From contig CAYXAP010000039.1 in NCBI GenBank assembly GCA_964462035.1, positions 17,373-81,372 of the forward strand: DNA of 64,000 nucleotides. The letters run 5' to 3'. The stretch comes from UBA1660 sp964462035. Its GTDB lineage: Bacteria; Myxococcota_A; Polyangia; Polyangiales; Houyiibacteriaceae. The notes under the pieces were generated by a model. That model was given only the letters and a program-made list of their open reading frames with translations. It made no database searches and was not told where the DNA came from. Numbering within the stretch: the stretch's first letter is position 1; every line of letters starts with the position of its first letter. Positions 32,637 to 41,356 of the stretch are shown here, piece after piece. The position numbers were made by a program, and so were the translations under genes.

Positions 32637-33950
32637 ATGGAGCCCTCGGCCTCAGCGAAGCAAACGCCCCCGGGCGCCGGAACGAATCCGGCGGACCTGG
32701 AGGGTGAGATCCGCGCCCTTTGCGCCGCTGCGAAAGCGGCCGCCACGGTGCTGGCGGCGGCCCCGACCAAGGTGAAGCGCGCGGTGCTGAACCGGGCCGC
32801 GGAGCTGCTCGAGGGCGAGTTGGCCCAAGGTATCGTGGACGCTAACGCCCGCGATCTGGCCCGAGCGAAGGAAAAGGATCTGGCTCCGGCCCTCGTCGAC
32901 CGCCTCGCGCTGGACCACGAGCGGTTGCGAAAGGTGGCCGACGGGGTGCGCCAGGTGGCGTCCTTGCCCGATCCGGTCGGATCGGTCGATGGGCTCCGCA
33001 CCCTGGCGAACGGCCTGCAGATCGGCCGGATGCGGATCCCGCTCGGGGTCATCGGCATCATCTACGAGTCGCGGCCGAACGTGACCGCGGACGCCGCGGC
33101 GCTCTGCGTGATGAGCGGCAACGCCGTCATCCTGCGTGGTGGCTCGGAGGCGTTCGAGAGCAACGAGGCCATCGCGGCGGCGTTCGCCCAGGCGCTCTCG
33201 GAGGCGGGGCTGCCGGCGGGTTGCGTCACGCCCATTCCCACCACCGACCGGGCGGCGACCGGCGTGCTCATTCAGCAGCACGACCTGGTCGACCTGATCA
33301 TCCCGCGCGGCGGGGAAGGGCTGATCCGGTACGTCACGGACAACTCTCGGGTGCCGGTCATCCAGCACTTCAAGGGTGTCTGTCACGTCTACGTCGACGG
33401 CGAGGCGGACCTCGACAAGGCCCTGGCGATCGCGGTGAACGCGAAGGCGCATCGACCGGGCGTCTGCAACGCGATGGAGACGCTGCTCGTCGACGAGGCG
33501 TGCGCGAGCGACTTCCTGACGGCGCTCGGGCCGGCCATGGCCGAGGCCGGCGTGACCCTCCGGGCGGACGAGCGCGCGAAGGCGCTCTTGCCCGCCGCCG
33601 AGGACGCAACCGAAGCCGACTGGGACGAGGAGTATCTGGCGCTGGTCCTGGCCGTGAAGGTCGTCGATGGCTTCGAGGGTGCGCTCGCCCACGTCCGTGC
33701 GCACGGTAGCTCCCACACCGAGAGCATCGTGACCGAGAGCTACACCAAGGCGCAGCGCTGGCTGCGCGAGGTCGACGCCAGCCTGGTGCTGGTGAACGCG
33801 TCGACCCGATTCAACGATGGCTTCGAGCTGGGGCTCGGAGCGGAAATGGGGATCTCCACGACCAAGATGCACGCCTACGGCCCGATGGGGCTCGAGGAGC
33901 TGTGTGCGCGGAAGTGGATTGCGTATGGGGACGGGCAGATTCGTCAGTGA
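32637..33950 (+). CDS. proA: Glutamate-5-semialdehyde dehydrogenase (gamma-glutamyl phosphate reductase)
   Basis: Second step of proline synthesis: NADPH-dependent reduction of gamma-glutamyl phosphate. The 437-residue product has the family hallmarks IGIIYESRPNVT, GNAVILRGGSEA, the catalytic Cys in HRPGVCNAMETLL, and the C-terminal FELGLGAEMGISTTK. About 25 extra low-complexity residues precede the conserved N-terminus. It sits between proB and rsfS, in the order often seen in proteobacteria (nadD, usual in between, is absent). The 213-base gap to proB holds no recognisable gene or terminator. Confidence 0.97.
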   Translation: MEPSASAKQTPPGAGTNPADLEGEIRALCAAAKAAATVLAAAPTKVKRAVLNRAAELLEGELAQGIVDANARDLARAKEKDLAPALVDRLALDHERLRKVADGVRQVASLPDPVGSVDGLRTLANGLQIGRMRIPLGVIGIIYESRPNVTADAAALCVMSGNAVILRGGSEAFESNEAIAAAFAQALSEAGLPAGCVTPIPTTDRAATGVLIQQHDLVDLIIPRGGEGLIRYVTDNSRVPVIQHFKGVCHVYVDGEADLDKALAIAVNAKAHRPGVCNAMETLLVDEACASDFLTALGPAMAEAGVTLRADERAKALLPAAEDATEADWDEEYLALVLAVKVVDGFEGALAHVRAHGSSHTESIVTESYTKAQRWLREVDASLVLVNASTRFNDGFELGLGAEMGISTTKMHAYGPMGLEELCARKWIAYGDGQIRQ

Positions 33951-33993
33951 CCGGATGGTCGGCCTGAACGAACAGACCCGAGAGTGAAGAGAT

Positions 33994-34443
33994 TTGACTG
34001 CTAAGAAAGCCAAGATCGAGTCGGTGCGCCCTGCGGCGACACCTCGGCCCACCCGTGACGACGCCGCCGAAGCGAAGGAGGTCGCCCTCCACATCGCTGC
34101 CGCTGGCCTCGACAAGAAGGCGCTCCAGGTCGAGATCATCGACGTGCGCGGCAAGGTCGACTACGCCGACTACGTCGTGCTGATGAGCGGCCGAAGCGAC
34201 CGGCAGGTGAACGCCATCGCGAAGGGCATCGATCAGACGCTGAAGCACGAGCACGATCAGCGCTGCTACGGCATGGAAGGCCTGCCGCAGGGGCACTGGG
34301 TGCTGATGGACTACGGCGACGTCGTCGTGCACATCTTCCACCAGGACACCCGGGGCTACTACGACCTCGAGTCGCTCTGGATGGATGCGGCGCGCGTGGA
34401 CACGACCGACCTGGAAGACGCGGTCGAGACCGCCGACGCCTGA
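33994..34443 (+). CDS. rsfS: Ribosomal silencing factor RsfS
   Basis: Binds ribosomal protein uL14 on the large subunit and blocks subunit joining during starvation. The 149-residue protein has the conserved VDYADYVVLMSGRSDRQV, WVLMDYGDVVVHIF and YYDLESLW motifs, plus a basic N-terminal extension of about 20 residues. The start is a rare TTG at 33994 with a purine-rich GAGTGAAGAG just upstream. rlmH follows after 15 bases, the standard partner order. Confidence 0.95.
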   Translation: MTAKKAKIESVRPAATPRPTRDDAAEAKEVALHIAAAGLDKKALQVEIIDVRGKVDYADYVVLMSGRSDRQVNAIAKGIDQTLKHEHDQRCYGMEGLPQGHWVLMDYGDVVVHIFHQDTRGYYDLESLWMDAARVDTTDLEDAVETADA

Positions 34444-34458
34444 GTCCGGTAGCCGCGG

Positions 34459-34902
34459 ATGCGTGTCCGACTGATCGCGGTCGGCAAGGTGAAGGAGCGG
34501 GGCCTTCGGGCTGCGCTCGACGACTACCTCGGCCGGATCGACCGCTACGCCAAGGTGAAGGAGGTCGAGCTCAAGGACGGGCCGATCGCCGACGTCGAGG
34601 CGCGCTTCCGCAAGGCGATTCCGGACGACCGCGCGCGCGTGGTGGCGCTCGAGGTCGATGGGAAGGCGTACAGCAGCCAGCGGCTGGCCAAGTTCGTCGG
34701 TGAGACCCAGAACCGCGGCGTCCAGACGCTCGTGTTCCTGATCGGCGGCGCCGACGGGCTTCCCCCGGCCGTCTCGGCGGAGGCGGACCTGCGCCTGAGC
34801 ATGAGCGCCATGACGCTCCCCCACCGTCTCGCCCGCCTGTTCCTCGCCGAGCAGGTCTACCGAGCGTTCACCATCCTCCGCAACGAACCCTACGACCACT
34901 GA
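34459..34902 (+). CDS. rlmH: 23S rRNA (pseudouridine-1915-N3)-methyltransferase RlmH
   Basis: SPOUT-family enzyme that methylates pseudouridine 1915 in helix 69 of 23S rRNA. The 147-residue protein shows the knotted SAM-binding region FLIGGADGLPPAVSAEADLRLSMS and the C-terminal HRLARLFLAEQVYRAFTI. Length is near the 155 of E. coli; the C-terminal tail NEPYDH differs slightly from the usual NHPYH. It lies in an operon with rsfS. Confidence 0.95.
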   Translation: MRVRLIAVGKVKERGLRAALDDYLGRIDRYAKVKEVELKDGPIADVEARFRKAIPDDRARVVALEVDGKAYSSQRLAKFVGETQNRGVQTLVFLIGGADGLPPAVSAEADLRLSMSAMTLPHRLARLFLAEQVYRAFTILRNEPYDH

Positions 34903-34993
34903 CGCCCGTCAGGACGGGGACACTCCCCCCTCCCGGATCCCCCGCAAATGCCGGGCGTTCCCGACGGAGAATTCAAACACTCGCCTCGAGCCC

Positions 34994-35611
34994 TCAGGGC
35001 ACACCCGCCAGCGCCTGCACCCGTACGGTCGAGCACCCCGCCCGGTAGAGGGCTCCGCTCGCCGAGCGCAGCGTCGCGCCGGTCGTCCGCACGTCGTCGA
35101 AGAGCAGCACCCGCGGCCGCGACGGATCCCGTCGTCCCTCGAACGCCCGGTGGACGTTCGCCGCGCGCTCGGACTCCTTCAGCGACGCCTGCGGCACCGA
35201 CGAACGCACCCGCACCAGCCGCTCCTCCGAGAGCGGCACACCCAGCTCCCGCGCGAGCGCTTCGCCCAGCAGCGCCGCCTGATTGAACCCGCGCCGCCGC
35301 AGCCGGTCCGGATGCAGCGGCACGGGCACCACCGCGTCCACCTTGCCCGCATGCGCGCTCGCCAACGGCGCCACCAACCCGTGCAGCGCTTCGAGCAGGT
35401 CCGTCCGCCCCTCGTACTTGAGCCGCCTCAGCCCCTCGCCGAGCGGCCCGCCGTACGCATAGGCGGCCGGACCATGCCGGAGGCGTTCGAGGAGCGGCCC
35501 GCACGCCGCACAGAAGCCGAGCTCGCCCCAGTCGAGCGCGTGATCGCATCCGGGGCAGCGCCGCGGCGCCACCAAGTCCATCAACCCCGCGAGGGCTGCA
35601 CGAATCGCCAT
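34994..35611 (-). CDS. comF: ComF family phosphoribosyltransferase-like protein
   Basis: Related to the late-competence protein ComF, which supports DNA uptake in naturally competent bacteria. The 205-residue protein has an N-terminal zinc finger (CPGC...CAAC), the ComF link LRRLKYEGR, VPVPLHPDRLRRRGFNQA, and the PRPP-binding loop LLFDDVRTTGATL. It converges with rlmH. Whether the host is naturally competent cannot be told from here. Confidence 0.93.
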   Translation of the reverse strand: MAIRAALAGLMDLVAPRRCPGCDHALDWGELGFCAACGPLLERLRHGPAAYAYGGPLGEGLRRLKYEGRTDLLEALHGLVAPLASAHAGKVDAVVPVPLHPDRLRRRGFNQAALLGEALARELGVPLSEERLVRVRSSVPQASLKESERAANVHRAFEGRRDPSRPRVLLFDDVRTTGATLRSASGALYRAGCSTVRVQALAGVP

Positions 35612-35647
35612 GGCGGCCTCTTCGGCCTGCCGCGACGCGAGTTGCGA

Positions 35648-36124
35648 TCAGTGGCGGGTGGGGCCGCCCTCGGGCTCGGCGACCGGCAGGATTGGCGCCC
35701 ACACGAGCCGCTTCAGCAGGTCGTCGTCGATCCGCTTCCCGCGGTCCGAGAAGAAGAGCGCGTTCTCTTCGTAGGTGTCGCGACGCTCGGCGACGAAGGC
35801 GATCCCCTGGCCGGACTGATCGTAGCCGAGCTGGATGATCGCGTTCTGCAGCCACTTCCCGCCGCCCTCGAAGGTCAGTGTCTCCGGCAGCGTGTAGAAG
35901 CCTTCGGCAGGCAGCGCCATGAGCGTGGACGCCCACGCCTCATCGGTCAGCGGGAAGGTCGGCTCCCGCCAGAACCAGCGGTTCTTCTCGTTGTAGTGGG
36001 GCACCACCACGAAGGCCCCGTCGGCCTTCGTCCCCACATAGACCAAGCGGCCGGCGGGGATGGCTTCACCCTCGAGTGGGTGGGCGACGGTGGTTCGATA
36101 GAGACCGGGTCCAGGCACAGGCAC
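35648..36124 (-). CDS. Hypothetical protein
   Basis: A 158-residue protein with no signal peptide or transmembrane helix. Conserved-looking, mostly beta composition with several aromatic residues (VVVPHYNEKNRWFWREP; AEGFYTLPETLTFEGGG). It follows comF's start by 36 bases on the same strand. The ATG at 36124 gives 47 bases to the divergent lipoprotein gene. I do not recognise the family. Confidence 0.75.
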   Translation of the reverse strand: MPVPGPGLYRTTVAHPLEGEAIPAGRLVYVGTKADGAFVVVPHYNEKNRWFWREPTFPLTDEAWASTLMALPAEGFYTLPETLTFEGGGKWLQNAIIQLGYDQSGQGIAFVAERRDTYEENALFFSDRGKRIDDDLLKRLVWAPILPVAEPEGGPTRH

Positions 36125-36171
36125 CCTCGTCCATTGGCACGTCGAGCCGTCAGCTGCCAGCCTCCGCTCGC

Positions 36172-37056
36172 ATGCGTCGTCGATTCGCGCTCGCGTTCGC
36201 GCTCTTCGTCGCCTGCGCGCCGGACCCGCAGCCGCTCTCCGATCCGCTCGACTACCTGCATGTCGGCGCGGACTTCCGCGGCGAAGCGGACGCCTTCGTC
36301 ACGCGGATACGCTCCGAGGGTTGGACCGTCGAGCGCGTCCAACACGGCCAGACCTTCTCCGCGCTCCAGGCCCACGACGAGGAGCGGGCGCTCGTGCGCG
36401 TCTGGTCCCGCCGCGGGTTGGTCATCGCCATCGACGCGCCGGCCCCCGAGCACTGGCGGCGCGACGTGCTCCTCGCGCCACCGTCGGAGGCCACGGACCT
36501 CGACGGTGACGGCCACGAGGAAGTGGTGATCGGCGCCACGGACGACGCCATGGGCCGGACCTGCTTCGTGCTGGTTCGAATCGGCGATGAAGGTTTCGCG
36601 ACCGAGGTCACACCTGGCTACGAGGAGCTCGGCGGCGATGGCTGCGTCGAAGGCTTCGAGCCGGAGCCCCTGCGCGCCGTGGTCGTGGTGCGCTTCCCAG
36701 AGCTCGCGAATCGGTCCGTCCCACAGGTCGCGGTGCCACACGCCGCGTCGGAGACCGGCGAGTGGGTCGCGCTCCCGGCGCCCGACTTCATCGAGCGAGA
36801 GCGGGCCCGCCGTCAACGTGCCCTCGCCGCCGGGGAGCTCGCGCCTCACCGTGCGGCCGTCGAGCTCGCCGCCCTGGCGCACCTGGCCGGCGAGGACACC
36901 GGCGCGCAGCTCGCGGTCTTCGATCGAACGATCGGTGTCGCCGTGGATGCCGTCGCCAGTGCGGCTCGTGCCCGGATCGGCGAGGGTTGGCGTTCGCCCG
37001 ACGAGCCCGAGTCGGCGGACGACGAGGCCGAGGCCGACCCGCCCGACGCTCGCTGA
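36172..37056 (+). CDS. Lipoprotein with FG-GAP-like segment
   Basis: A 294-residue lipoprotein: MRRRFALAFALFVAC is the signal with lipobox FVAC. The mature region includes ATDLDGDGHEEVVIGAT, which matches an FG-GAP/VCBS-type calcium loop from beta-propeller repeats, but only one copy is evident. The C-terminal part (about 205-290) is helical and Ala/Arg/Glu-rich. Divergent from the preceding hypothetical; smpB starts 30 bases downstream. Function unknown. Confidence 0.82.
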   Translation: MRRRFALAFALFVACAPDPQPLSDPLDYLHVGADFRGEADAFVTRIRSEGWTVERVQHGQTFSALQAHDEERALVRVWSRRGLVIAIDAPAPEHWRRDVLLAPPSEATDLDGDGHEEVVIGATDDAMGRTCFVLVRIGDEGFATEVTPGYEELGGDGCVEGFEPEPLRAVVVVRFPELANRSVPQVAVPHAASETGEWVALPAPDFIERERARRQRALAAGELAPHRAAVELAALAHLAGEDTGAQLAVFDRTIGVAVDAVASAARARIGEGWRSPDEPESADDEAEADPPDAR

Positions 37057-37086
37057 GCGGCCGGTGGCGTGCTAGCACCCGCGGTC

Positions 37087-37578
37087 ATGGGCAAGCGTCG
37101 CGTCGAGAAGGGGGTGGAGGGGATGGAGAGCCTCGTCTGCCGGAACCCCAAAGCCGCGAAGCGCTACGAGATCGAAGAGCGCCTCGAGGCGGGCATGGTC
37201 CTGCAGGGCTCCGAGGTGAAGTCGTTGCGCCTCCGACGCGCCGATCTGGAGGGCTCCTACGCCGCCATCGACGGCGGCGAGCTCTTTCTCCACAAGATGC
37301 ACATCGCGCCCTACGAGCAGGCCGGGCCGCACTTCAACCACGAGCCGAAGCGGAAGCGGAAGCTGCTCGTGAAGAAGCGAGAGATCGAGAAGCTCCACGG
37401 CCGGCTCACGGCCAAGGGCTACACCCTCGTGCCGCTCCAGTGCTACTTCAAGAACGGCGTCGCCAAGGTCCAACTCGGGCTCGGCAAGGGCAAGCGCGTC
37501 GGCGACGAGCGCGAGTCGATCAAGGCCAAGGCCGAGCTCCGCGAGGCGCGCGACGCGATGAAGCAGGTGAAGGGATGA
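37087..37578 (+). CDS. smpB: SsrA-binding protein SmpB
   Basis: Partner of tmRNA in trans-translation, rescuing ribosomes stuck on mRNAs without stop codons. The 163-residue protein has the OB-fold core RYEIEERLEAGMVLQGSEVKSLR, IAPYEQ, KRKRKLLVKKREIEKL and the basic C-terminal tail needed for ribosome entry. The ATG at 37087 matches the family start. Its stop overlaps the next start in ATGA. The tmRNA gene (ssrA) was not found here. Confidence 0.97.
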   Translation: MGKRRVEKGVEGMESLVCRNPKAAKRYEIEERLEAGMVLQGSEVKSLRLRRADLEGSYAAIDGGELFLHKMHIAPYEQAGPHFNHEPKRKRKLLVKKREIEKLHGRLTAKGYTLVPLQCYFKNGVAKVQLGLGKGKRVGDERESIKAKAELREARDAMKQVKG

Positions 37579-37796
37579 AGGTCGAGCCGGTCACGCTGAA
37601 GAACGACCTGATGGAGGTCATCGCCGAGCAGCCGTGTGCGCCGGGCACACCCATCACGCTCGAGCTCGGCGAGCTCAGCCTCCAAGCGAAGAGCCGAGGC
37701 AGCAAGAAGCGTGACGATGGTCGGTTCGATCTGAAGGTCCGTCTCATCAGTCTGCGGCGTGACGAGCGCGAACGGCTCGTCGCGCTGATGGGCTGA
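37575..37796 (+). CDS. Small PilZ-like protein
   Basis: A 73-residue protein overlapping smpB by 4 bases (ATGA). The pattern GTPITLELGELSL then DLKVRLISLRRDERERLVALMG resembles the C-terminal strands and helix of a PilZ domain (cyclic di-GMP receptor family), but the RxxxR ligand motif is absent. It may be a degenerate or shortened relative. Being coupled to smpB is curious, since no functional link is known. The next gene begins at a GTG 1 base after its stop. Confidence 0.65.
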   Translation: MKVEPVTLKNDLMEVIAEQPCAPGTPITLELGELSLQAKSRGSKKRDDGRFDLKVRLISLRRDERERLVALMG

Positions 37797-37797
37797 C

Positions 37798-38577
37798 GTG
37801 GCTCGGAAGTCCAAGGTGTGCCGGCGGTACGAGGCACACGGCGACACGTTGCTCGTCTCGCTCGAGCTCGATGCGCTCGCGGACGAGGAACGCGCGGTCC
37901 TTCCGCCCGAGGTCGAAGCGGCCTTCCGCTGGTGGACCGACGCGCACGCGGCGCGCTTCGACGACCTCCCGGAGTCGCTCGCTTGGGCGCGCGGTTCGTT
38001 GCGCGCCCGACGGCCGGCCCTCGAGCGGCTCGTGATGAACGGCGACCACGAGTACTGGACGGTTCGGCTCCTGCTCCACGGCGACCTCGACATGTTCGAG
38101 CGCCTTCCGGTGGAGGGCGCGGTCGGCCGAGTCTGTCCCGGAGGCGACGGGCGGTGCCTCCTCGGCGACGAGGTCGCCGACTGGCTTCCGGCGAGCCTGG
38201 TGTGGCTCGCCCGCGCCTTCGGGACGATGAGCCTGGCTTCCGGGACCAGCGGCACCGCGCCCCTCGGCTGGCCGCTCGGCGACGCCGTCGATCAGGGGTT
38301 CGGGCTCTTCGGTATGGACGCGGAGACCGTCGCGGAGCTTCCGCCCGACCATCGCGATTGGGTCATCGTCTACGAAGCCGACGGTGACGCCATCGCCCTC
38401 GACCCGAGCGGCGCGGGCCACTGGCTCGGCTGGGAGTGGACCGGCGAGTTGGTGCAGCCGCTCGGCCTCGACGCCGAGGCCCTCACGCAGGTCGTGTTCT
38501 GGCGCTTGTTGGATGGCGGCGGGCTCCGGCCCTCCGACCTGGCGATGCTCCGGTCGGCGTTCGGTCCCCACAATTGA
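37798..38577 (+). CDS. Hypothetical protein
   Basis: A 259-residue protein without signal peptide, starting at GTG 37798 immediately after the PilZ-like gene. It is acidic and Trp-rich (HGDLDMFERLP; DWVIVYEADGDAIALDPSGAGHW), loosely recalling SMI1/KNR4-type domains, but the similarity is too weak to assign. It ends at a pair of strong hairpins (38581-38638) and converges with the VWA lipoprotein gene. Confidence 0.7.
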   Translation: MARKSKVCRRYEAHGDTLLVSLELDALADEERAVLPPEVEAAFRWWTDAHAARFDDLPESLAWARGSLRARRPALERLVMNGDHEYWTVRLLLHGDLDMFERLPVEGAVGRVCPGGDGRCLLGDEVADWLPASLVWLARAFGTMSLASGTSGTAPLGWPLGDAVDQGFGLFGMDAETVAELPPDHRDWVIVYEADGDAIALDPSGAGHWLGWEWTGELVQPLGLDAEALTQVVFWRLLDGGGLRPSDLAMLRSAFGPHN

Positions 38578-38580
38578 GAG

Positions 38581-38638
38581 CGGCCCGTTGCCGGGCCGTT
38601 CGAGTGGGTCGCGCAGCCCCGGCTGGGCCGGGGCGCGC
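38581..38638. terminator. Paired GC hairpins between converging genes
   Basis: Two perfect or near-perfect stems lie in the 70-base gap. The first is CGGCCCG-TTGC-CGGGCCG (38581-38598). The second, longer one is GCGC(A)GCCCCGGC-TGG-GCCGGGGCGCGC (38611-38638). Placed between convergent genes, they are likely bidirectional terminators; U-runs are poor. Confidence 0.6.
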
Positions 38639-38647
38639 TAGCTACGC

Positions 38648-41044
38648 TCAGGGAGCGCAGAGGGTGCGATCACCGGGCACACGCACGATGATCTGACGAC
38701 GGTCCGCCTCCGCGGTGTCATCACCGATGATGATGATGGGCACGTTGAAGATCTGGTCGCTGCAGGTCGCCGACACGAAGCCGTCGTTGCGCGCGACGAT
38801 CTGGAAGGTGACCAGACAGCCAGGCGAGACGCCAGTGAACGAGTCGAGAGTGCCGTCGGGCATGAGCGTCGGCGGCGTGCCCGAGGTCAGGCGGTCGGCG
38901 AAGGCCGGCGCCGACGTGCAGGTCGCCACGTCGTAGCTGACGGGGATGCCGCGGACGAAGAACTGCCGCTCGTCGATCGCCGTGGCGGCGTCGTCCCGGG
39001 CCTCGGTGTGGAGCGTCCCGAAGTTCACGAAGGTCGTGAGGTCCGAGATCGCGCTGTCGATGGTCGTGCCGAGGCCGGAGCCGTCGGCGTTGACCGAGTA
39101 GACGAGCGGGCACAGGTCCTGCGTGGGCTCGGGGCCCGCGCCGTCCGGATCCCAGCTCTCGTCCGGCCGGTTCGCGCCGCTGACGCCGGTGTCGCAGTTG
39201 CCACCGGTCGGCGCCTTCCACGCACCCGTACGGACGGCGAAGGTCGCCATCTCCGCGCGGCCGTCGGCGGCTGCGCCACCGCCGCTGCCGTCGGAGGCGA
39301 TGCCCATCACGCGCGAGCCGATGCCCTGGAGGGCGGCGATGGTCTCGGCCACGCTCTTGGGCTGCTGGTCCGCGGCCGCGCCGAAGTCCCCCATGGCGTA
39401 GGCGTCGCAGCCGTCACCCATGGCGTCGCCGCACCAGGTGGCCGGGTCCGCGCCGACGGTCACGTCGTCCCACCGGCGGTGGAACGTGTTGTCGGTCGCC
39501 ATGATGATGATGGGCAGCGAGTCCATGCGGAAGCCCGCGCCGCCGATCATGCCGTGGCCGCGCGAGGCGTCGAAGCCCGCCGCCGGGTCGAACGCCGGCG
39601 TCCAGGTCGCGCCGCCAGCGGAGCGGAAGCCGTCGCCGGTCGCCGCCTGGTAGAGGCCTTCGATGTTGCTCTCCGGGCCGTCGAAGCCGCAGTGCAGCGG
39701 CGCGTCGAGCGCGCCCACGCCGGCGGTGATGTCGGTCATCTCGGTCGTGATGCGCTGCTCGAGCTCGAACGGGTAGTCCTGCTCGCCGTTGCACGACGCC
39801 TGGCCGTAGGCGGCGACCGGGAAGTCGTCGAAGCGCGCGACGCCGAACGCGGTGTCCGGGATGGTGCCCCGAATACGGCCGACGAGGCCGGTGAGCTCCG
39901 ACTGGAGGTTGTCGATCTCGCCGCCCATCGAACCGGTGGTGTCGACGAGGAAGAGGATGTCGGCCCGACGAATCTGCGGGTCGAACTGGAGAGTGTCCGT
40001 GCGGTCCATGCCGCCGGGCGGCAGGTCGAAGACGAAGTCACCGCCGCCGGCGATGGTGTCCGCCGCGTCGTTCGGGTCCGTGCCGGCCGAGATCTCGGCG
40101 CCGTCGGTGTCGCCGTCGCCGTCGCTGTCGGCGGAGGTCGGGTCGGTGCCGTAGGTGGTGCTCTCGTCCTCGTCGGTGAGACCGTCGTTGTCCGAGTCCA
40201 GGTCGCGGAAGTCCGGCAGACCGTCGCCGTCGCTGTCGACCGGCGGGCTCATCACGTCGGCGTCACCGGCCTCCATCGCGTCGGAGATGCCGTCGCCGTC
40301 GGAGTCGTCGTCCATCGAGTCGGGGGTGCCGTCGCCGTCGGTGTCGCGCATGGCGGCAGCGGCCTCGTCGAAGTCGCTGATGGTGTCGCCATCGGCGTCG
40401 ATGGTCGGGCGCATGCCGCAGGAGCCGCCATTGCAGGCGGTGCCCGTCGCGCAGGCGTTGTCGCACATGCCGCAGTGGTCGGTGTTGGCCGCGATGTCCA
40501 CGCAGGAACCGCTGCAGTCGACCGTGCCGCCGGCGCAGTTGAGCGAGCAGGTGCCGGCCGAGCAGACCTCGCCAGCGCCGCACTCGTTGCCACAGGCGCC
40601 GCAGTTGTTCGGGTCCACCTGGCTGTCGACGCAGCGGCCGTCACAGGCCTCGGTGCCGAGACCGCAGGCGCTGCTGCACGTGCCGACGTTGCAGACCTCG
40701 CCCGTGGCGCACGCAGTGCCGCAGGAGCCGCAGTTGGCGGGGTCGTTGCGCGGGTCCACACACATCCCGGTGCACTCGACGAGCGCGCCGGTGCAGGCGC
40801 CCTGCGGGGTACAGGTGCCGGAGAGGCAGACGTCGCCCGCGCCGCAGGCCATGCCGCAGCCGCCGCAGTTCGCGGGGTCGAAGCGCGTGTCGACGCACGC
40901 GCCACCACACTCCGTCGTCCCGCCGGTGCATCCGCCGGGGCCGGCGTCGATGCCCGGGGTCGTATCCGACGAGTCGTCGTCGCCGCAGCCCACACCGAAC
41001 GCCAACGCGCTCAGCATCAAGCCAAGTAGAAGCTTTCTATTCAC
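38648..41044 (-). CDS. Cell-surface lipoprotein with Cys-rich repeats, calcium-loop repeats and a VWA domain
   Basis: A 798-residue protein. GTG start at 41044 with GGGAGA upstream; signal peptide with lipobox FGVGC. Order: (1) five or so Cys repeats, about residues 38-210, of the type CVDxxxDPxNCGxCGxxC; (2) Asp-rich thrombospondin-type-3-like calcium loops, about 215-330 (DSDGDGLPDFRDLDSDNDG); (3) a von Willebrand A domain from about 355 with the MIDAS-like DTTGSMGGE; (4) a beta-rich C-terminal domain ending GDRTLCAP. This architecture suggests a calcium-stabilised adhesin or ligand-binding surface protein. The reading-frame extension upstream of 41044 is not supported. Confidence 0.9.
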   Translation of the reverse strand: MNRKLLLGLMLSALAFGVGCGDDDSSDTTPGIDAGPGGCTGGTTECGGACVDTRFDPANCGGCGMACGAGDVCLSGTCTPQGACTGALVECTGMCVDPRNDPANCGSCGTACATGEVCNVGTCSSACGLGTEACDGRCVDSQVDPNNCGACGNECGAGEVCSAGTCSLNCAGGTVDCSGSCVDIAANTDHCGMCDNACATGTACNGGSCGMRPTIDADGDTISDFDEAAAAMRDTDGDGTPDSMDDDSDGDGISDAMEAGDADVMSPPVDSDGDGLPDFRDLDSDNDGLTDEDESTTYGTDPTSADSDGDGDTDGAEISAGTDPNDAADTIAGGGDFVFDLPPGGMDRTDTLQFDPQIRRADILFLVDTTGSMGGEIDNLQSELTGLVGRIRGTIPDTAFGVARFDDFPVAAYGQASCNGEQDYPFELEQRITTEMTDITAGVGALDAPLHCGFDGPESNIEGLYQAATGDGFRSAGGATWTPAFDPAAGFDASRGHGMIGGAGFRMDSLPIIIMATDNTFHRRWDDVTVGADPATWCGDAMGDGCDAYAMGDFGAAADQQPKSVAETIAALQGIGSRVMGIASDGSGGGAAADGRAEMATFAVRTGAWKAPTGGNCDTGVSGANRPDESWDPDGAGPEPTQDLCPLVYSVNADGSGLGTTIDSAISDLTTFVNFGTLHTEARDDAATAIDERQFFVRGIPVSYDVATCTSAPAFADRLTSGTPPTLMPDGTLDSFTGVSPGCLVTFQIVARNDGFVSATCSDQIFNVPIIIIGDDTAEADRRQIIVRVPGDRTLCAP

Positions 41045-41356
41045 GATTTCTCCCTTCCCTGCGCTCGCAGGGCTCCTGATTCGACCCAACCTACGCGGGA
41101 AGCGGAGGAACCTTCACGCAATGAGTTCTGCTCACGTGCGCGATGTCACGTTGGACCGAGCCCTGAGATCCACCGACGAGAGCGGCAATCCGTTCGGAAG
41201 TGCCGCCATGGGCGTGGATTTCGAGTGCCGACTCGTGTGCCCCGCCACGTCCCGATCGAGGCGTCGTCCACCTGGGTCGACCGAGGGCGTGAGGAGTCGA
41301 GCCGGGTGGGGACCGCAAGTCGCGCTCGTGGCGGACCGTCAAAACGGATTGCCGCT
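41045..41356. other. 312-base intergenic region with a 16-bp inverted repeat
   Basis: This is the longest gene-free stretch in the window. It holds no convincing ORF on either strand. Two perfect copies of a 16-mer, AGAGCGGCAATCCGTT, lie in opposite orientation at 41179-41194 and 41343-41358, about 150 bases apart. The second just enters the stop codon of the neighbouring gene. The promoter of the VWA lipoprotein is presumably here but no clear boxes are seen. Confidence 0.5.
41179..41194. repeat. Inverted-repeat left copy (16 bp)
   Basis: AGAGCGGCAATCCGTT, whose exact reverse complement occurs at 41343-41358. Chance identity of 16 bases at this distance is very unlikely. Origin unknown; it may mark a degraded mobile element or an inversion. 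Confidence 0.5.

Noticed and set aside
37798..38577. SMI1/KNR4 (SUKH) immunity-protein interpretation
   Set aside because: Only a loose resemblance in the aromatic/acidic pattern; no toxin gene or polymorphic-toxin marker nearby.
39008..41029. Plus-strand open frame of about 670 codons
   Set aside because: Antisense to the VWA/calcium-repeat lipoprotein; Val/Ala/Arg-rich with no motif.
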